Source: JBICHN01 sp043101845 (GTDB lineage Bacteria; Planctomycetota; Phycisphaerae; Phycisphaerales; UBA5793). Taken from it: DNA of 64,000 bases. The notes beneath the pieces are model-generated. The model was not told the origin of the DNA and searched no databases. It was given only the letters and a program-made list of their open reading frames with translations. Shown in pieces: positions 18,001 to 26,700 of the stretch. Location of the stretch: positions 310,001 to 374,000 of the forward strand of contig JBICHN010000004.1 of the NCBI GenBank assembly GCA_043101845.1, given 5' to 3'. A program made the position numbers and the translations under genes. Position 1 is the first letter of the stretch. Every line of letters starts with the position of its first letter.

Positions 18001-18566
18001 ACGGGTACTTCCCGGCGCAGTCTGACGGCGATGACCTGATCGTGTTCGATCCCGACGACCATGATCGGGAGATCGAGCGTTTCTCATTTCCGCGGCAGGG
18101 AACGCGCCGACGACTCTGCATCTCCGACTTCTTCAAGTCGGTCGATGAGGGGGAGAAGGATGTCGTCGGCTTCTTCTGCTGCACGATGGGGCCGGAAGTG
18201 AGTCATCGGGCGCGGGCGCTCTTCGAGCGCAATGAATACACCGAGTATCTCTACACGCACGGCATGGGGGTCGAGACCGCGGAGGCGCTTGCAGAACTCT
18301 GGCACAAGCGGATGCGGCAGGAACTCGGTATCGCCGGCGACGATTCACCGAGTATCAAGAAGATCTTCCAGCAATCCTACCGCGGCAGCCGGTACTCGTT
18401 CGGCTACCCGGCGTGCCCCGACATGGGCGATCAGGAGAAACTCTTCCGCCTCCTGCGCCCGGAGCGCATCGGCTGCACGCTCACCGAGAACTGGCAGATC
18501 GACCCCGAGCAATCGGTAAGCGCCGTCGTCGTGCACCACCCGCAGGCGAAGTACTTCAATGTGTGA
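15078..18566 (+). CDS. metH: Cobalamin-dependent methionine synthase
   Basis: Transfers the methyl group of methyltetrahydrofolate to homocysteine through cobalamin. 1162 aa, all four modules present. The homocysteine domain has zinc ligands Cys 226 (GLNCATG) and Cys 292/293 (GGCCGTTPEH). The folate (pterin) domain starts near residue 340 (IVGERTNANGS). The cobalamin domain has the axial His in DVHDIG (about 732-737). The activation domain carries the AdoMet-binding motif RYSFGYPACPDM. A 30-residue Gly/Ala-rich linker containing RRGGGADASGGAA precedes the activation domain. Start ATG 15078 has GGAG about 9 nt upstream. A TATCCT hexamer near 14950 may be the -10 element. I looked for a cobalamin riboswitch in the leader and did not see one. 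Confidence 0.97.
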   Translation: MSRFLEELARRVLVLDGAMGTSIHSYDLNLERDYLGCENCTDVVALSRPDVIQSIHESFLEVGADAVETDTFGANKLVLADFDLVDRTYELNKQAAEVARAACDKHSTNDKPRFVAGSMGPGTKLITLGQTSWEEMLDSYREQARGLIDGGVDFFLIETCQDLLQIKVAINACLAALEDRGKSHDDIPIWASVTIETTGTMLVGSEIGAAVTALRMFPLAGLGLNCATGPSEMGEHVAYLSKKWDRPISVVPNAGLPVLVEGRTEYPLKPKPFAAALERFIVEHGVNLVGGCCGTTPEHIRALVELVDGRAPVEIKKDEWVPAASSLYSPVELKQDTSFLIVGERTNANGSRKFKRLLDEEDWDGLVSMAKEQIRDGSHMLDVCVDFVGRDGVTDMHEVVSRFVRQAPAALMIDSTEAPVIEAALKLSGGKCIVNSINLEDGEKRFDDICPMLKTWGAAAVALTIDEDQQAGMAKTAERKVEIASRMHDLYTKKWGLDPADLLFDPLTFTICTGTEDDRRLGLETLDGIEGIAKKFPECGIILGLSNISFGLKPAARHVLNSVFLHEALERGLTAAIVHASKILPRTKISDEHWDAALDLIYDRRRDGFDPLTHFIELFPEGTETVAKADLESLTIEEQLQRHIIDGERENLTKHLDQALEKYSPLEIINDHLLAGMKVVGELFGSGQMQLPFVLESAQVMKQAVAHLEPHMEKVEDSGSKGRIILATVKGDVHDIGKNLVDIILSNNGFEVVNLGIKQPISNIITAFREHEAHAIGLSGLLVKSVTVMEEDLHELNAQSLGMPVLLGGAALTRSYAEDHLRGVYKGSLYYGKDAFEALRIMNALSENRLDEIDAEIVKRSGHREGIEEKRAQRRGGGADASGGAAVKTCSEVRRDVEIPPAPFFGDRIVEDLPLDEIYPFINTNALFRGQWGFKKGSMSTEEYERSIENSAKPIFERLKAQLRDDKILRPALVYGYFPAQSDGDDLIVFDPDDHDREIERFSFPRQGTRRRLCISDFFKSVDEGEKDVVGFFCCTMGPEVSHRARALFERNEYTEYLYTHGMGVETAEALAELWHKRMRQELGIAGDDSPSIKKIFQQSYRGSRYSFGYPACPDMGDQEKLFRLLRPERIGCTLTENWQIDPEQSVSAVVVHHPQAKYFNV

Positions 18567-18581
18567 GCGGAACCGGCGCCG

Positions 18582-19982
18582 TCAGCGTTCGACTCGAACT
18601 TCCAGGGCGGGCGTTTTTACTGAAGACTCGCCAAGCGTCCCGCGCCGAATCGCGGCTTGCATGATGACGAGCGCGGGCGGCGCCTCGTCGGGGATCATGG
18701 AGGTGAACACCGCCGTTCCGTCTCCATCGGCGACCGCTGATCCGAGCGGGTAAACGATCCCGTTTAGATCAAGCACCATGCCTCCGAACTCATCGAGCCC
18801 CGGCGTGTGACCTCGGCCATCTCTCGAATAGAAGAACTGAACCTCTTCATCCGGCGCGGCGCCGGTCACGGTCAGCGTCGCCACTTCGCCGGCCTGGAGT
18901 TCACTCAGCGACAGTGACGGTCCATCAACGGCGGTCTCGTTTAGATGCACTGAGACCCCCTCATTCGAGGCCACCACCAGATCGGGCCGGCCGTCCATGT
19001 CGAGATCCGAGACGGCGAGATTCCATGCGATGTCCGTGAGGGCCGGACCCTCTCGGGGCTCGGCGAACTCGAAACCGTCGAGTCCTTCGATCGACCACAG
19101 TGAAGCGCCGATCGGCGCGAGGATGTCGAGATCGCCATCCAGGTCCGCGTCGACCAGATCGAACATGGAATGGGTGAGCACCGAGACTTGTATGAGTTCG
19201 TCCCGAAGCATGACGCTGCCATTTCCGGTGTTCTCGACAAAACGGAAGTCGTGCGCGCGATCCTCTCGATTGTCAATTCCCACGACGAAGTCAAGATCAC
19301 CATCACCATCGAGGTCTCCCGCACGAAGCGATTCGGCGAGCCGGTGTCTCTCGTCGTCGTACGGGAGGTCGACCGAAGCGGTCAAAGTGAAGGATGCGTC
19401 GCCGTCATTCAGGTAGATGCTGACCTGAGTGCGTGACACTTTGATTTCGTAGTAGTAATTAAGTCTGTAGTCGACATGGAGCGCCGCGAGGTCTTGGTCA
19501 CCATCATCGTCGAAGTCACCCCCGACGACATCCATGACGGTCGGTTCAATCGTGAACAGGGGCGTGCGCGGGCCGAATCCGCCTCGACCGTCGCCGAAGG
19601 ATCCGATGACCGCCGTCGCGTCGGATGCGACCAGGTCGAGAAGGCGATCGCCATTGAAATCGGCCACGGACATCGCTCGGGCAGGATTGGCCGACACGCC
19701 GATACTGAAGAAGTCATTTGATCGATCGCCGTAGCGCGGGTTCCACAGAACCTCCATCGCCGAGCGTTCCTCGTCGAGCCACGCCGGATCGAGATCCGAG
19801 TCACGGTCGAAGTCGATGGCGAACATCTCGATCGGGTCGCGACCTTCGAAGAACCGCTGGTACCGCCGCCAGTAGACGCCGCTCTCATCGCGTTCGAGTA
19901 CGATGAACATTCCATTCGTTTCGACCCACGCGATCTCTGGAACGGAGTCGCCATCGAGTTCAGCGCCGATGACGGCGCGCAC
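18582..19982 (-). CDS. FG-GAP/VCBS repeat secreted protein (1), start codon unclear
   Basis: 466 aa from the first canonical start (GTG 19982). FG-GAP/VCBS-like repeats with Ca2+-loop signatures occur throughout (DFDRDSDLD, DFDDDGDQDLA, DLDGDGDLDFV, DADLDGDLDIL, DLDMDGRPDLV), predicting an extracellular beta-propeller. A final module of about 100 residues (VTGAAPDE, FFYSRDG, VLDL, AVADGDGTAVF) resembles the C-terminus of the next FG-GAP protein and of the secreted proteins near 13-15 kb. The frame continues upstream of 19982 through a signal-peptide-like stretch (LAALGVGG then PTHAQ) without any ATG, GTG or TTG before the in-frame stop; an ATA codon at 20126 is the only near-start. Its 3' end is 15 bp from metH, convergent. 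Confidence 0.78.
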   Translation of the reverse strand: MRAVIGAELDGDSVPEIAWVETNGMFIVLERDESGVYWRRYQRFFEGRDPIEMFAIDFDRDSDLDPAWLDEERSAMEVLWNPRYGDRSNDFFSIGVSANPARAMSVADFNGDRLLDLVASDATAVIGSFGDGRGGFGPRTPLFTIEPTVMDVVGGDFDDDGDQDLAALHVDYRLNYYYEIKVSRTQVSIYLNDGDASFTLTASVDLPYDDERHRLAESLRAGDLDGDGDLDFVVGIDNREDRAHDFRFVENTGNGSVMLRDELIQVSVLTHSMFDLVDADLDGDLDILAPIGASLWSIEGLDGFEFAEPREGPALTDIAWNLAVSDLDMDGRPDLVVASNEGVSVHLNETAVDGPSLSLSELQAGEVATLTVTGAAPDEEVQFFYSRDGRGHTPGLDEFGGMVLDLNGIVYPLGSAVADGDGTAVFTSMIPDEAPPALVIMQAAIRRGTLGESSVKTPALEVRVER

Positions 19983-20149
19983 GGATCCGACGGTGGGGTA
20001 GGTGTCGGCGTTCGAGAACTGGATCTGCGCGTGTGTCGGTGAGACCAGGGTTACACTCGCGCCTCCGACGCCAAGCGCCGCGAGCCACGCGCCGTTTTCG
20101 AGGTTTGATCGATTGTCGCGTGTTATACAGGTGAACTCCCGCCCCTACC

Positions 20150-21685
20150 TCAGTCTTCGATCGTGGTCGCGTACAGCGGAGTCTTGACCCAGTCCCGGCT
20201 GTTTCGCCTCGTCACGGCCTGGAGCCTGATCGGCCCGGTCTCGACACCGGGAGGTATCACGACCTCGAACTCGGCGAATCCGGCGGGGTCGGCGACCACG
20301 GAGCCGAGCCAGTTCACCGGGGGCTCGAGTTCGAGCACAAGTCCGCCGAGCGACGAGACTCCGCGTCCGACCGATGTCATCGATCGGCTCGCGAGAAAGG
20401 TCACGAGAGCGCCGGCTTCGGCGCCTTCGACGCGCACGACACCGACTTCTCCGCGGCGCAGGTCGGTCGCCGTGAGCCGGGGATTCGTTATGGCGGTGAT
20501 GTTCGCGGTGAGCGTGAGATCGGGCCAGTCGCCCATGACCACATCGGCGAGCCCGTCGCCGGTCAGGTCGGAGAGAACAAAGTTTCGTCCCGCCGCGGCG
20601 GTGGAGAACGAGGACACGGGGGCGAACTGGCGTCCGCCGAGATTCTCAAGCAGGTAGAAGCCCGCCATGTAAGCGCCGAGCGTCAGGTCGAGGTCGCCGT
20701 CGGCGTCGAGATCGGCGGCCGAGACCTGCTCCAGCCTTCCCGGGGGAAGCCGGATGCTTTCAACCTGAGTCAAAGTCGAGTCGCGCACATCAAAGACGAG
20801 CAAGTCGGAGGCGGTAGCGCCATTCGGGTTGTTCCCGCTCACGACGAGTTCCCATTCCCCGTCCTGATCGAAGTCGGCGGTCGTCAATCCACGAGGCCAC
20901 CCGTTCGTAATGTGCGTCCAGTCGAGGTCGACGATTTGCTGTCGCGCGAATCCGGCGCCGCCATCGTTCAGGGCGATAACGAGCCAGGCGCCGTGAACGG
21001 TGTACCGTTCCCAGAAACTGTCGTAGGTGTAATCGACGAGCAGAGCGAGAAGATCGGGACCGTTCACCCCGTCAACATTGCGTACATGGAGGTTCGACAG
21101 TTGCCGGTCGGGGAAGGTGAGCGCGGGTTCGCTCACCCACTGGTTCGCGCCCAGGTTGCGATGGATGACGACTCCCGAATCCGGGATCCCGGTGACGAGG
21201 TCGAGATCTCCGTCGCGGTCGATGTCGGCCAGTTCGAGCGTGACCGCCCAGCCTTCGAGCTGGAGTTCGGTCAATGTCCCGGTTCCGCCGCCATCGTTCA
21301 CCCAGACACTCACAATTGGATTGCTCGAATAGCCCGCGATCCATGCAAGATCCGGGTCGCCGTCGCCGTCGATATCCCCGGCGCGAGGCGCGCGGAGATA
21401 CGACTGGTCGAATTCGAGCACGAACTCTTCGGTGAACTGTCCCTTACCCGAGTTCTGCCACACCTGTAGAGAGGCTAACCCCTGAAACGGATCGTTGGCG
21501 ACGAGGAGATCGGTCCGGGCGTCCGAGTTCCAGTCCACCTCGCCCACGGCGTCCACGACGAGATCGGTGGCGATGACGACAGGCCAGTCGAATTCAATCG
21601 GCTGGGCGGGCGCTACCCCGGTAAGCAAAGCGCCCGTTGTCAGGGCAAATAGTGTTACCCATTTCGTCAAGGTTCTTGTCCACAT
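20150..21685 (-). CDS. FG-GAP/VCBS repeat secreted protein (2)
   Basis: 511 aa with a signal peptide (about 1-27, ending VAPAQ). Repeats with Ca2+-binding-loop pattern include DWNSDARTDLLV, DIDGDGDPDLA, DIDRDGDLDLV, DFDQDGEWELV and DLDADGDLDLT, so an extracellular seven-blade-like propeller is likely. The last 100 residues repeat the module seen in the neighbour (VRVEGAEAGALV, LGGLVLEL, VVADPAG). ATG 21685 was chosen because the longer frame to 21754 would start inside a good sigma-70 promoter. It lies upstream of the other FG-GAP gene on the same strand with a gap of about 20-165 bp, depending on that gene's true start. Function unknown; surface adhesion is plausible. Confidence 0.82.
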   Translation of the reverse strand: MWTRTLTKWVTLFALTTGALLTGVAPAQPIEFDWPVVIATDLVVDAVGEVDWNSDARTDLLVANDPFQGLASLQVWQNSGKGQFTEEFVLEFDQSYLRAPRAGDIDGDGDPDLAWIAGYSSNPIVSVWVNDGGGTGTLTELQLEGWAVTLELADIDRDGDLDLVTGIPDSGVVIHRNLGANQWVSEPALTFPDRQLSNLHVRNVDGVNGPDLLALLVDYTYDSFWERYTVHGAWLVIALNDGGAGFARQQIVDLDWTHITNGWPRGLTTADFDQDGEWELVVSGNNPNGATASDLLVFDVRDSTLTQVESIRLPPGRLEQVSAADLDADGDLDLTLGAYMAGFYLLENLGGRQFAPVSSFSTAAAGRNFVLSDLTGDGLADVVMGDWPDLTLTANITAITNPRLTATDLRRGEVGVVRVEGAEAGALVTFLASRSMTSVGRGVSSLGGLVLELEPPVNWLGSVVADPAGFAEFEVVIPPGVETGPIRLQAVTRRNSRDWVKTPLYATTIED

Positions 21686-21725
21686 CTCGGCTAAGCTCGA
21701 CGGGATACCGGAAGAGCAAAGTCTC

Positions 21726-21754
21726 AGAATACTTTGAGCCACAGAATTACGCAA
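21726..21754 (-). promoter_or_regulatory. Sigma-70 promoter of FG-GAP protein (2)
   Basis: On the minus strand TTGCGT (21749-21754) and TATTCT (21726-21731) are separated by exactly 17 bp. Transcription would start near 21719, about 35 nt before the chosen ATG. Confidence 0.65.
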
Positions 21755-21928
21755 CGAGTTTCGCGGAAGTCAATTCATGTCGCCACGATCCCCCAGACGC
21801 GTCGCAAGCGCGGAGGTTCGGGGTTTTCGGCTGTCGAATCGATGCTGAAGGCTCCGAGGATCTCACTGCGATCGGAGCGGTCGGATCGAGCTGACTGATT
21901 GAGAAGTCAGGAGCATCCCGGAACGGAA

Positions 21929-22357
21929 CTACGCCGCCCGTCCGTCGTCGAGCAGCGCGTCCCAGCCGTCGACGATTTCGGCGTCGCCGTTCGCGACGAG
22001 CTCGACGAGGTCGATGAGGACCTCGTGCTCCTGTGGCTGGGCGACGACGGCGGCGACGCCGAGCGCCGCGGCGGCTTCCTTCGTCGTCGAGTTCTCCGAT
22101 GAGGTCATGAGGATCATCGGGGTGCGCGAGAGCGGGCCGATGGCGCGAATTCGCGCGCAGGTTTCGACGCCGCTCGCGTTCGGAGCGTCGCCGTTGATGA
22201 GAATCACCCCGGGTTTCGACGCCGCGGCGCGGCGGACGCCGAGGTCCGCGTCGAGCGCCTGGTCGACCTGGTAGCCGGATGCTCTCAGGCCGAGCGAGAG
22301 GGCGACGCCCACGGACGGATCGTGGTCGATGATGAGCAGTCGTCGGGTTGAACTCAC
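21929..22357 (-). CDS. Degenerate receiver-domain protein
   Basis: 142 aa, a single CheY-like receiver domain with no output domain. The acidic pair Asp 11/Asp 13 after the first strand (LLIIDHDP) and the Thr/Ser position (LMTSSE) are kept. The phosphoacceptor after strand 3 is Asn 55 (VILINGDAP; the usual pattern has Asp at that place), and the conserved Lys of the KP motif is Gln (AQPQ). It is therefore unlikely to be phosphorylated in the normal way and may act as a constitutive adaptor. The start is GTG 22357 with GAAAGGA upstream. No histidine kinase is adjacent. Confidence 0.75.
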   Translation of the reverse strand: MSSTRRLLIIDHDPSVGVALSLGLRASGYQVDQALDADLGVRRAAASKPGVILINGDAPNASGVETCARIRAIGPLSRTPMILMTSSENSTTKEAAAALGVAAVVAQPQEHEVLIDLVELVANGDAEIVDGWDALLDDGRAA

Positions 22358-22590
22358 GGTTCGGGCCGTCCTTTCGTGGCCGCCTCCACGCGGGCGCGTC
22401 GCGCCCGGCCATGCATCGCCGTGTCATCGTCCGAATCCGCGGCTCAGGCGACTCGCAAGCGTGCGGGTCGCTTCAGCCGCCCCGAAGCGCTCGTCATGCG
22501 CGGCGCGGTTTGGCCACCCGTCATGATCGGCTACGAAGGAACGCCGCCTTCATCGACCGATAAGTCGGCGGCGTCGCGTCGCTCGCCGCT

Positions 22591-22596
22591 AGAATG
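22591..22596 (+). promoter_or_regulatory. -10 hexamer of the P-loop fusion gene
   Basis: TAGAAT, followed by about 20 nt and an AAGGAG ribosome site at 22617, which in turn is 8 nt before the ATG at 22631. No clear -35 element. Confidence 0.4.
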
Positions 22597-22630
22597 GCCT
22601 TCATCTGTGCGAGACAAGGAGCGCCGTCGC

Positions 22631-23758
22631 ATGCGGGCGATCGTGACCGGTCAGGTCGGGATGAACAAGAAGGAGTACATCGAGGCGGTCGTTCGCGCCG
22701 CCGGCGAGCGGGGCGTCCGCGTGGAGCGCTTCCATGTGGGCGACATGATGTACGACGAGGCGCCCGACATCCGGCAGGGGAAGATTCTTGAACTGCCGCT
22801 CAGTCGGCTTCATTCACTGCGCCGGGCCGCGTTCAAGGACATCATCTACCAGTCGCGCGACGAGAAGAATGTCATCGTCAACACGCACGCGACCTTCCGC
22901 TGGCGGCACGGGCTCTTCAGCGCGTTCGACTTCGACCAGATTCAGGCGTTCAAGCCGGACATGTTCATTTGTCTCGTGGACAACATCGAGATCGTCCACC
23001 ACCGCCTGCACGCGGAGCACGAGATCGACGCGACGATGAAGGACTGCATGGTCTGGCGAGAGGAAGAGATCCTCGCGACCGAAGTGCTCGCCCAGGCCGT
23101 GGGACTGCACAACCGGTTCTACATTCTCGCCCGGGGGCGTCAGCAGGACACCATCACCACGGGAACGCGGCTCGTAACCCGCTCGGACATGCGCAAGGTG
23201 TATCCGAGCTTCCCGATGAGCCATGTCGTCGACATGCCGGATGTGCTCGCCGAGATCGACCACTTCCGCGCCGAGTTGGCGAAGCACTTCATTACTTTCG
23301 ACCCGGCGGATGTCGACGAGAAGCTGTTGCTCGAGCGGGCGATCGCCGCGGCGCGTGAAGGGCGCGACTTCATCGAAGTCGAGCCGCATTCGTTCGGCGG
23401 GCGCAAGATCGCCGACCAGCCGATCCGCGTCTCCGTGCGCGAAGTGCTCGACATCGCCGGCGATGTCGACGGTCAGATCTACATGCGCGACTTCAAGCTC
23501 ATCGATCAGTCCGACATGATCGTCTCGTTCATTCCGGAACTGCCCGGGGGCGTCCCCGGTCTTTCTTCCGGCGTCGAGCGCGAACTTCAGCACGCGTTCG
23601 AGCACACGAAAGAGGTCTATGTCGTGTGGAAGCCGAAGAAGACGCCTTCACCGTTCATCACCGAAACGGCGACGAAGGTGTTCAAGAGCGTCGACGAAGC
23701 CCTCGAGCACTTTGAGGCGAAGGGCATGTTCGCCGACCGCGATCTTTTCGGGAACTGA
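22631..23758 (+). CDS. Adenylate-kinase-like P-loop protein fused to a nucleoside deoxyribosyltransferase-like domain
   Basis: 375 aa. The N-terminal half resembles archaeal-type adenylate kinases (AdkA) and related P-loop kinases: strand, GQVGMNKK loop (7-14, a departure from the canonical Walker A because Asn replaces Gly), then VNTHATFRWRHG (83-94), which matches the strand/lid segment of AdkA, then a hydrophobic strand FICLVDN. The C-terminal part (about 265-375) has the order DFKLIDQSDMIV, GLSSGVERELQHA, EVYVVWKP, similar to nucleoside 2-deoxyribosyltransferase-like proteins. A nucleotide-salvage or nucleotide-sensing role follows from these likenesses only. The ATG has AAGGAG 8 nt upstream. 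Its stop codon abuts the stop of the convergent kinase gene. Confidence 0.6.
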   Translation: MRAIVTGQVGMNKKEYIEAVVRAAGERGVRVERFHVGDMMYDEAPDIRQGKILELPLSRLHSLRRAAFKDIIYQSRDEKNVIVNTHATFRWRHGLFSAFDFDQIQAFKPDMFICLVDNIEIVHHRLHAEHEIDATMKDCMVWREEEILATEVLAQAVGLHNRFYILARGRQQDTITTGTRLVTRSDMRKVYPSFPMSHVVDMPDVLAEIDHFRAELAKHFITFDPADVDEKLLLERAIAAAREGRDFIEVEPHSFGGRKIADQPIRVSVREVLDIAGDVDGQIYMRDFKLIDQSDMIVSFIPELPGGVPGLSSGVERELQHAFEHTKEVYVVWKPKKTPSPFITETATKVFKSVDEALEHFEAKGMFADRDLFGN

Positions 23759-26700
23759 CTACGGCCGGTCGATGTCTTCGCCGTAGGCGTTTCGGGCGTC
23801 TTCGAGGAGTTGGCGGAGAATGATGTCGCCACCGGATTGTTTGAGCAAGGTATCCGCAGCGTCAGCCAAGGCGGCGCGGCCGCGCTCAAGTTCTCCTTCT
23901 TCGTGGCAGGCGAGCGCGATGAGCACATGCGCTATCGTGACTCCGGCCGAGTCGCGACCTTTCAATCGCTCGAGCGCCGCTTCGGCGTTCGAGCGCGCCG
24001 ACTCATAGTCGCCCTGGCGGTAGAAGCACAACGCCCGGGCGACCGAGTTTGGCCCGCACTCGGGTTGCACTTCGCGGACCGCGTCGGTGAGCGCGAGGGC
24101 GAGACGCCAGTCGTGTTCTCCGGCGTCCGTCGGTCCCGCGAGACGCATCGCCCAGTCGGTGAGACGCTGGGGGTGGTTCCAGCGGATCGGCGCCTGTTCG
24201 AGCGCGACCACTCGTGCCTCGTCATCATCCCGCCCGAGTTCATTGATTCGAGCGACACATTCGTCGAATGAAGCCGGCGGCCAGAAGGCGTCGTACAGAA
24301 TCGCGTGCGCGCGACGGAGAACGGCGCGCCGATTGAGGACCGCATCGGAGGCATGACTTTCCCACACCCACACGACATTGTCGCGACCGTGCGATCCGGA
24401 TGACGCGCCGATAAGCTGTCCCGTGTGTGATGAGAACTTCAGGTTAAACAGGGTTCCGAGGGGGTCGTCGAGCGCGAGCTCGGACAGGCCCGACCTTAGG
24501 TTCCATATGTGTACCCGGGTGTCATCGCCTGCGGAAAAGAGCGTGTCCCCTTCGTCGTCAAACGCGAGCGCCATGACACTATCGTGATGTCCAGGCAACC
24601 TCTGCTCGAAGACCGCGTGCGATCGGCGATCGAGTCGCCAAATCTCGATGGCGCCCCTCGCGAATCCAATCGCGAAACGATCCGACTCTGAATTGAACGC
24701 GATCGCGGTCGGTCTCTCCGGAAGCGCGACGATCTGATGCGTCTGGATCGTGGGCGCCGGTCGGATCAAGCGCAGCCAGCCGGAGTTGAAGGTCATTCGA
24801 TCCGAAGTTCCGATGACCGCGACGAGTCCGTACTCCGTTATTCCCGCCAGACTCGAACTCACACCCGCGAGAGTCCGCGTCTCGACCTCGATGAAGGATC
24901 CGGTTGAATCGACCTCGAGCCGCATCAACAGGGTGCATTCGTTGGAGTTAGAAGGTGTCGTGAAGACCGCGAACAGATCTGAATCGGTCCCCAGAAAGCA
25001 GGCTGACTTGACCGAGGAGTCCGGGAGATCGAAGCGAATGAGCTCGTGGTCCGCGTTTCGGGCGAGTACGGGACGGGAGGGTTCACTCAAATCAATGAGA
25101 TGTATCCGCGAGGCGTGCTGGCGCTCGGAGGCTCCGGGATGATCGGCTATTTCCTCCCCGGTCGCTCGGCGTTCGATCGAGGATACCAGGACGGCGTGCG
25201 TTCCCGACGGCGCGAGGTCCATCTGTCGAGGGCTCTCGATTTCATCAACAAACATGCGGCTGAGGAGTTCGCCGGAAACCGCGTCCCACACCGAGAGGCT
25301 GTCATCGTTGCCGCCGGCGACGGAGTAGATCAGCCGGCCGTCGAACGAAGGACGAACATCATAGATGGACGATGTATGAACCCGGAGGCGCCAGGGGCTC
25401 TCCGGCTGGTCGATCCGCCAAGTGCGGAGTGTCCCGTCGGGAGCGGTCGTGACCGCGGTTCGATTGTCAAGGATTTGAATCTGTGAGATCCGATTCTGAT
25501 GTCCAAGCAGCTCGCGCACGCGATACTCGTGCGGCGAAAGGCTCTGTGTCCACTCTCGAGTCGGATCGGGCGGGGGTGGCGGATGGGTCGCGCGAATGCG
25601 AAGCACGGAACTCCCGCCCCCGGTCAGGATGTACTTGCCATCGAGGGAGAACGCGCAACTCGTCGTGCCCTGCGCATCATCGTCGAAGACTTCCGCCGGG
25701 CGGTCAAAGTGAAGGACTTCACCCGGCGGGCGCTCCGATGTGAGCCGGTGGATCCCGTTCAGATCCCAGACTTTCACCGCGCCGTCCAGCCCGGCCGAGA
25801 TGAGTGAGGTCGAATCGGGGGAGAAATCCACATCGAAGATGTAGTTCGTGTGCCCGATGAGCTTGGCGACCAATGAGGCCGCGGGCGTTTCAAGGTCGAG
25901 CTGGCAGTCGTACAGGTGTACGCGATAGTCCCAGCCCGCACTCGCGAATCGCGTGCCCGACCTGTTGAACGCGATGTCGTTCGTCTGGTGACCATGTCCC
26001 TCGACTTGTGCGAGACGGCGCAGGTCGTCGCGCGTGGCGTTCGGCCCGGCGTCGAGCGCCGCGCTGAAATCAACGAGTTCGATCGTGCCGTCAGCGACGG
26101 CGCCCGCGAGAATGGGTTCGAAGGGATGGACCGCCATGCGGGAATAGGGAATGTCGGTGATGGCGGTCCTGGGAGTGAGATCGGGCGGCCAGGAGTCGCC
26201 GGTGAACTCATAGAACGCCATGGTGTCGCCCGCGCACAGCGCGACGGCGAACGAACCGTCGTGTCGAGGAAAGAACTGAGAGATAGACCCGCCCGGCGCC
26301 GGCGCCCGGCGCTGCTCGCCGCTGTCGAGATCGATTGCGACGATCTCTGATGAGTTGGTCAGCACCGCAAATCGACCCTTCGGGTTCAGTACAAAGGAGG
26401 GCGCCTGACGATCGCGATTCTCAACGAAGTGCGTTGACGACGATTGCTCCGCCTGATTCCAGAGATGGTTCCATACCCAGGGGTCAACCCGTCCGCGCAC
26501 GGCTTCGAGGGCGAGGCGGGCCGAGGCGGCGTTTCCGCTTGCAATGGCGCTCTGCGCTTCGGCGAGGCGGACGAGGTCGAGACGCGATTCGGCATGCGTT
26601 TGCGCCGTGTGCGCCCGCTCTCCGGCGCGCGTCGCGAGCACGGCGAAGATGGTGCTTACCGTGGCGATGACGACGAGCGCCGCCGCGGTGACGAACACGC

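Noticed and set aside
16089..18062. 657-codon minus-strand frame inside metH
   Set aside because: metH has all its domain motifs on the plus strand; the antisense frame is the usual GC-rich shadow.
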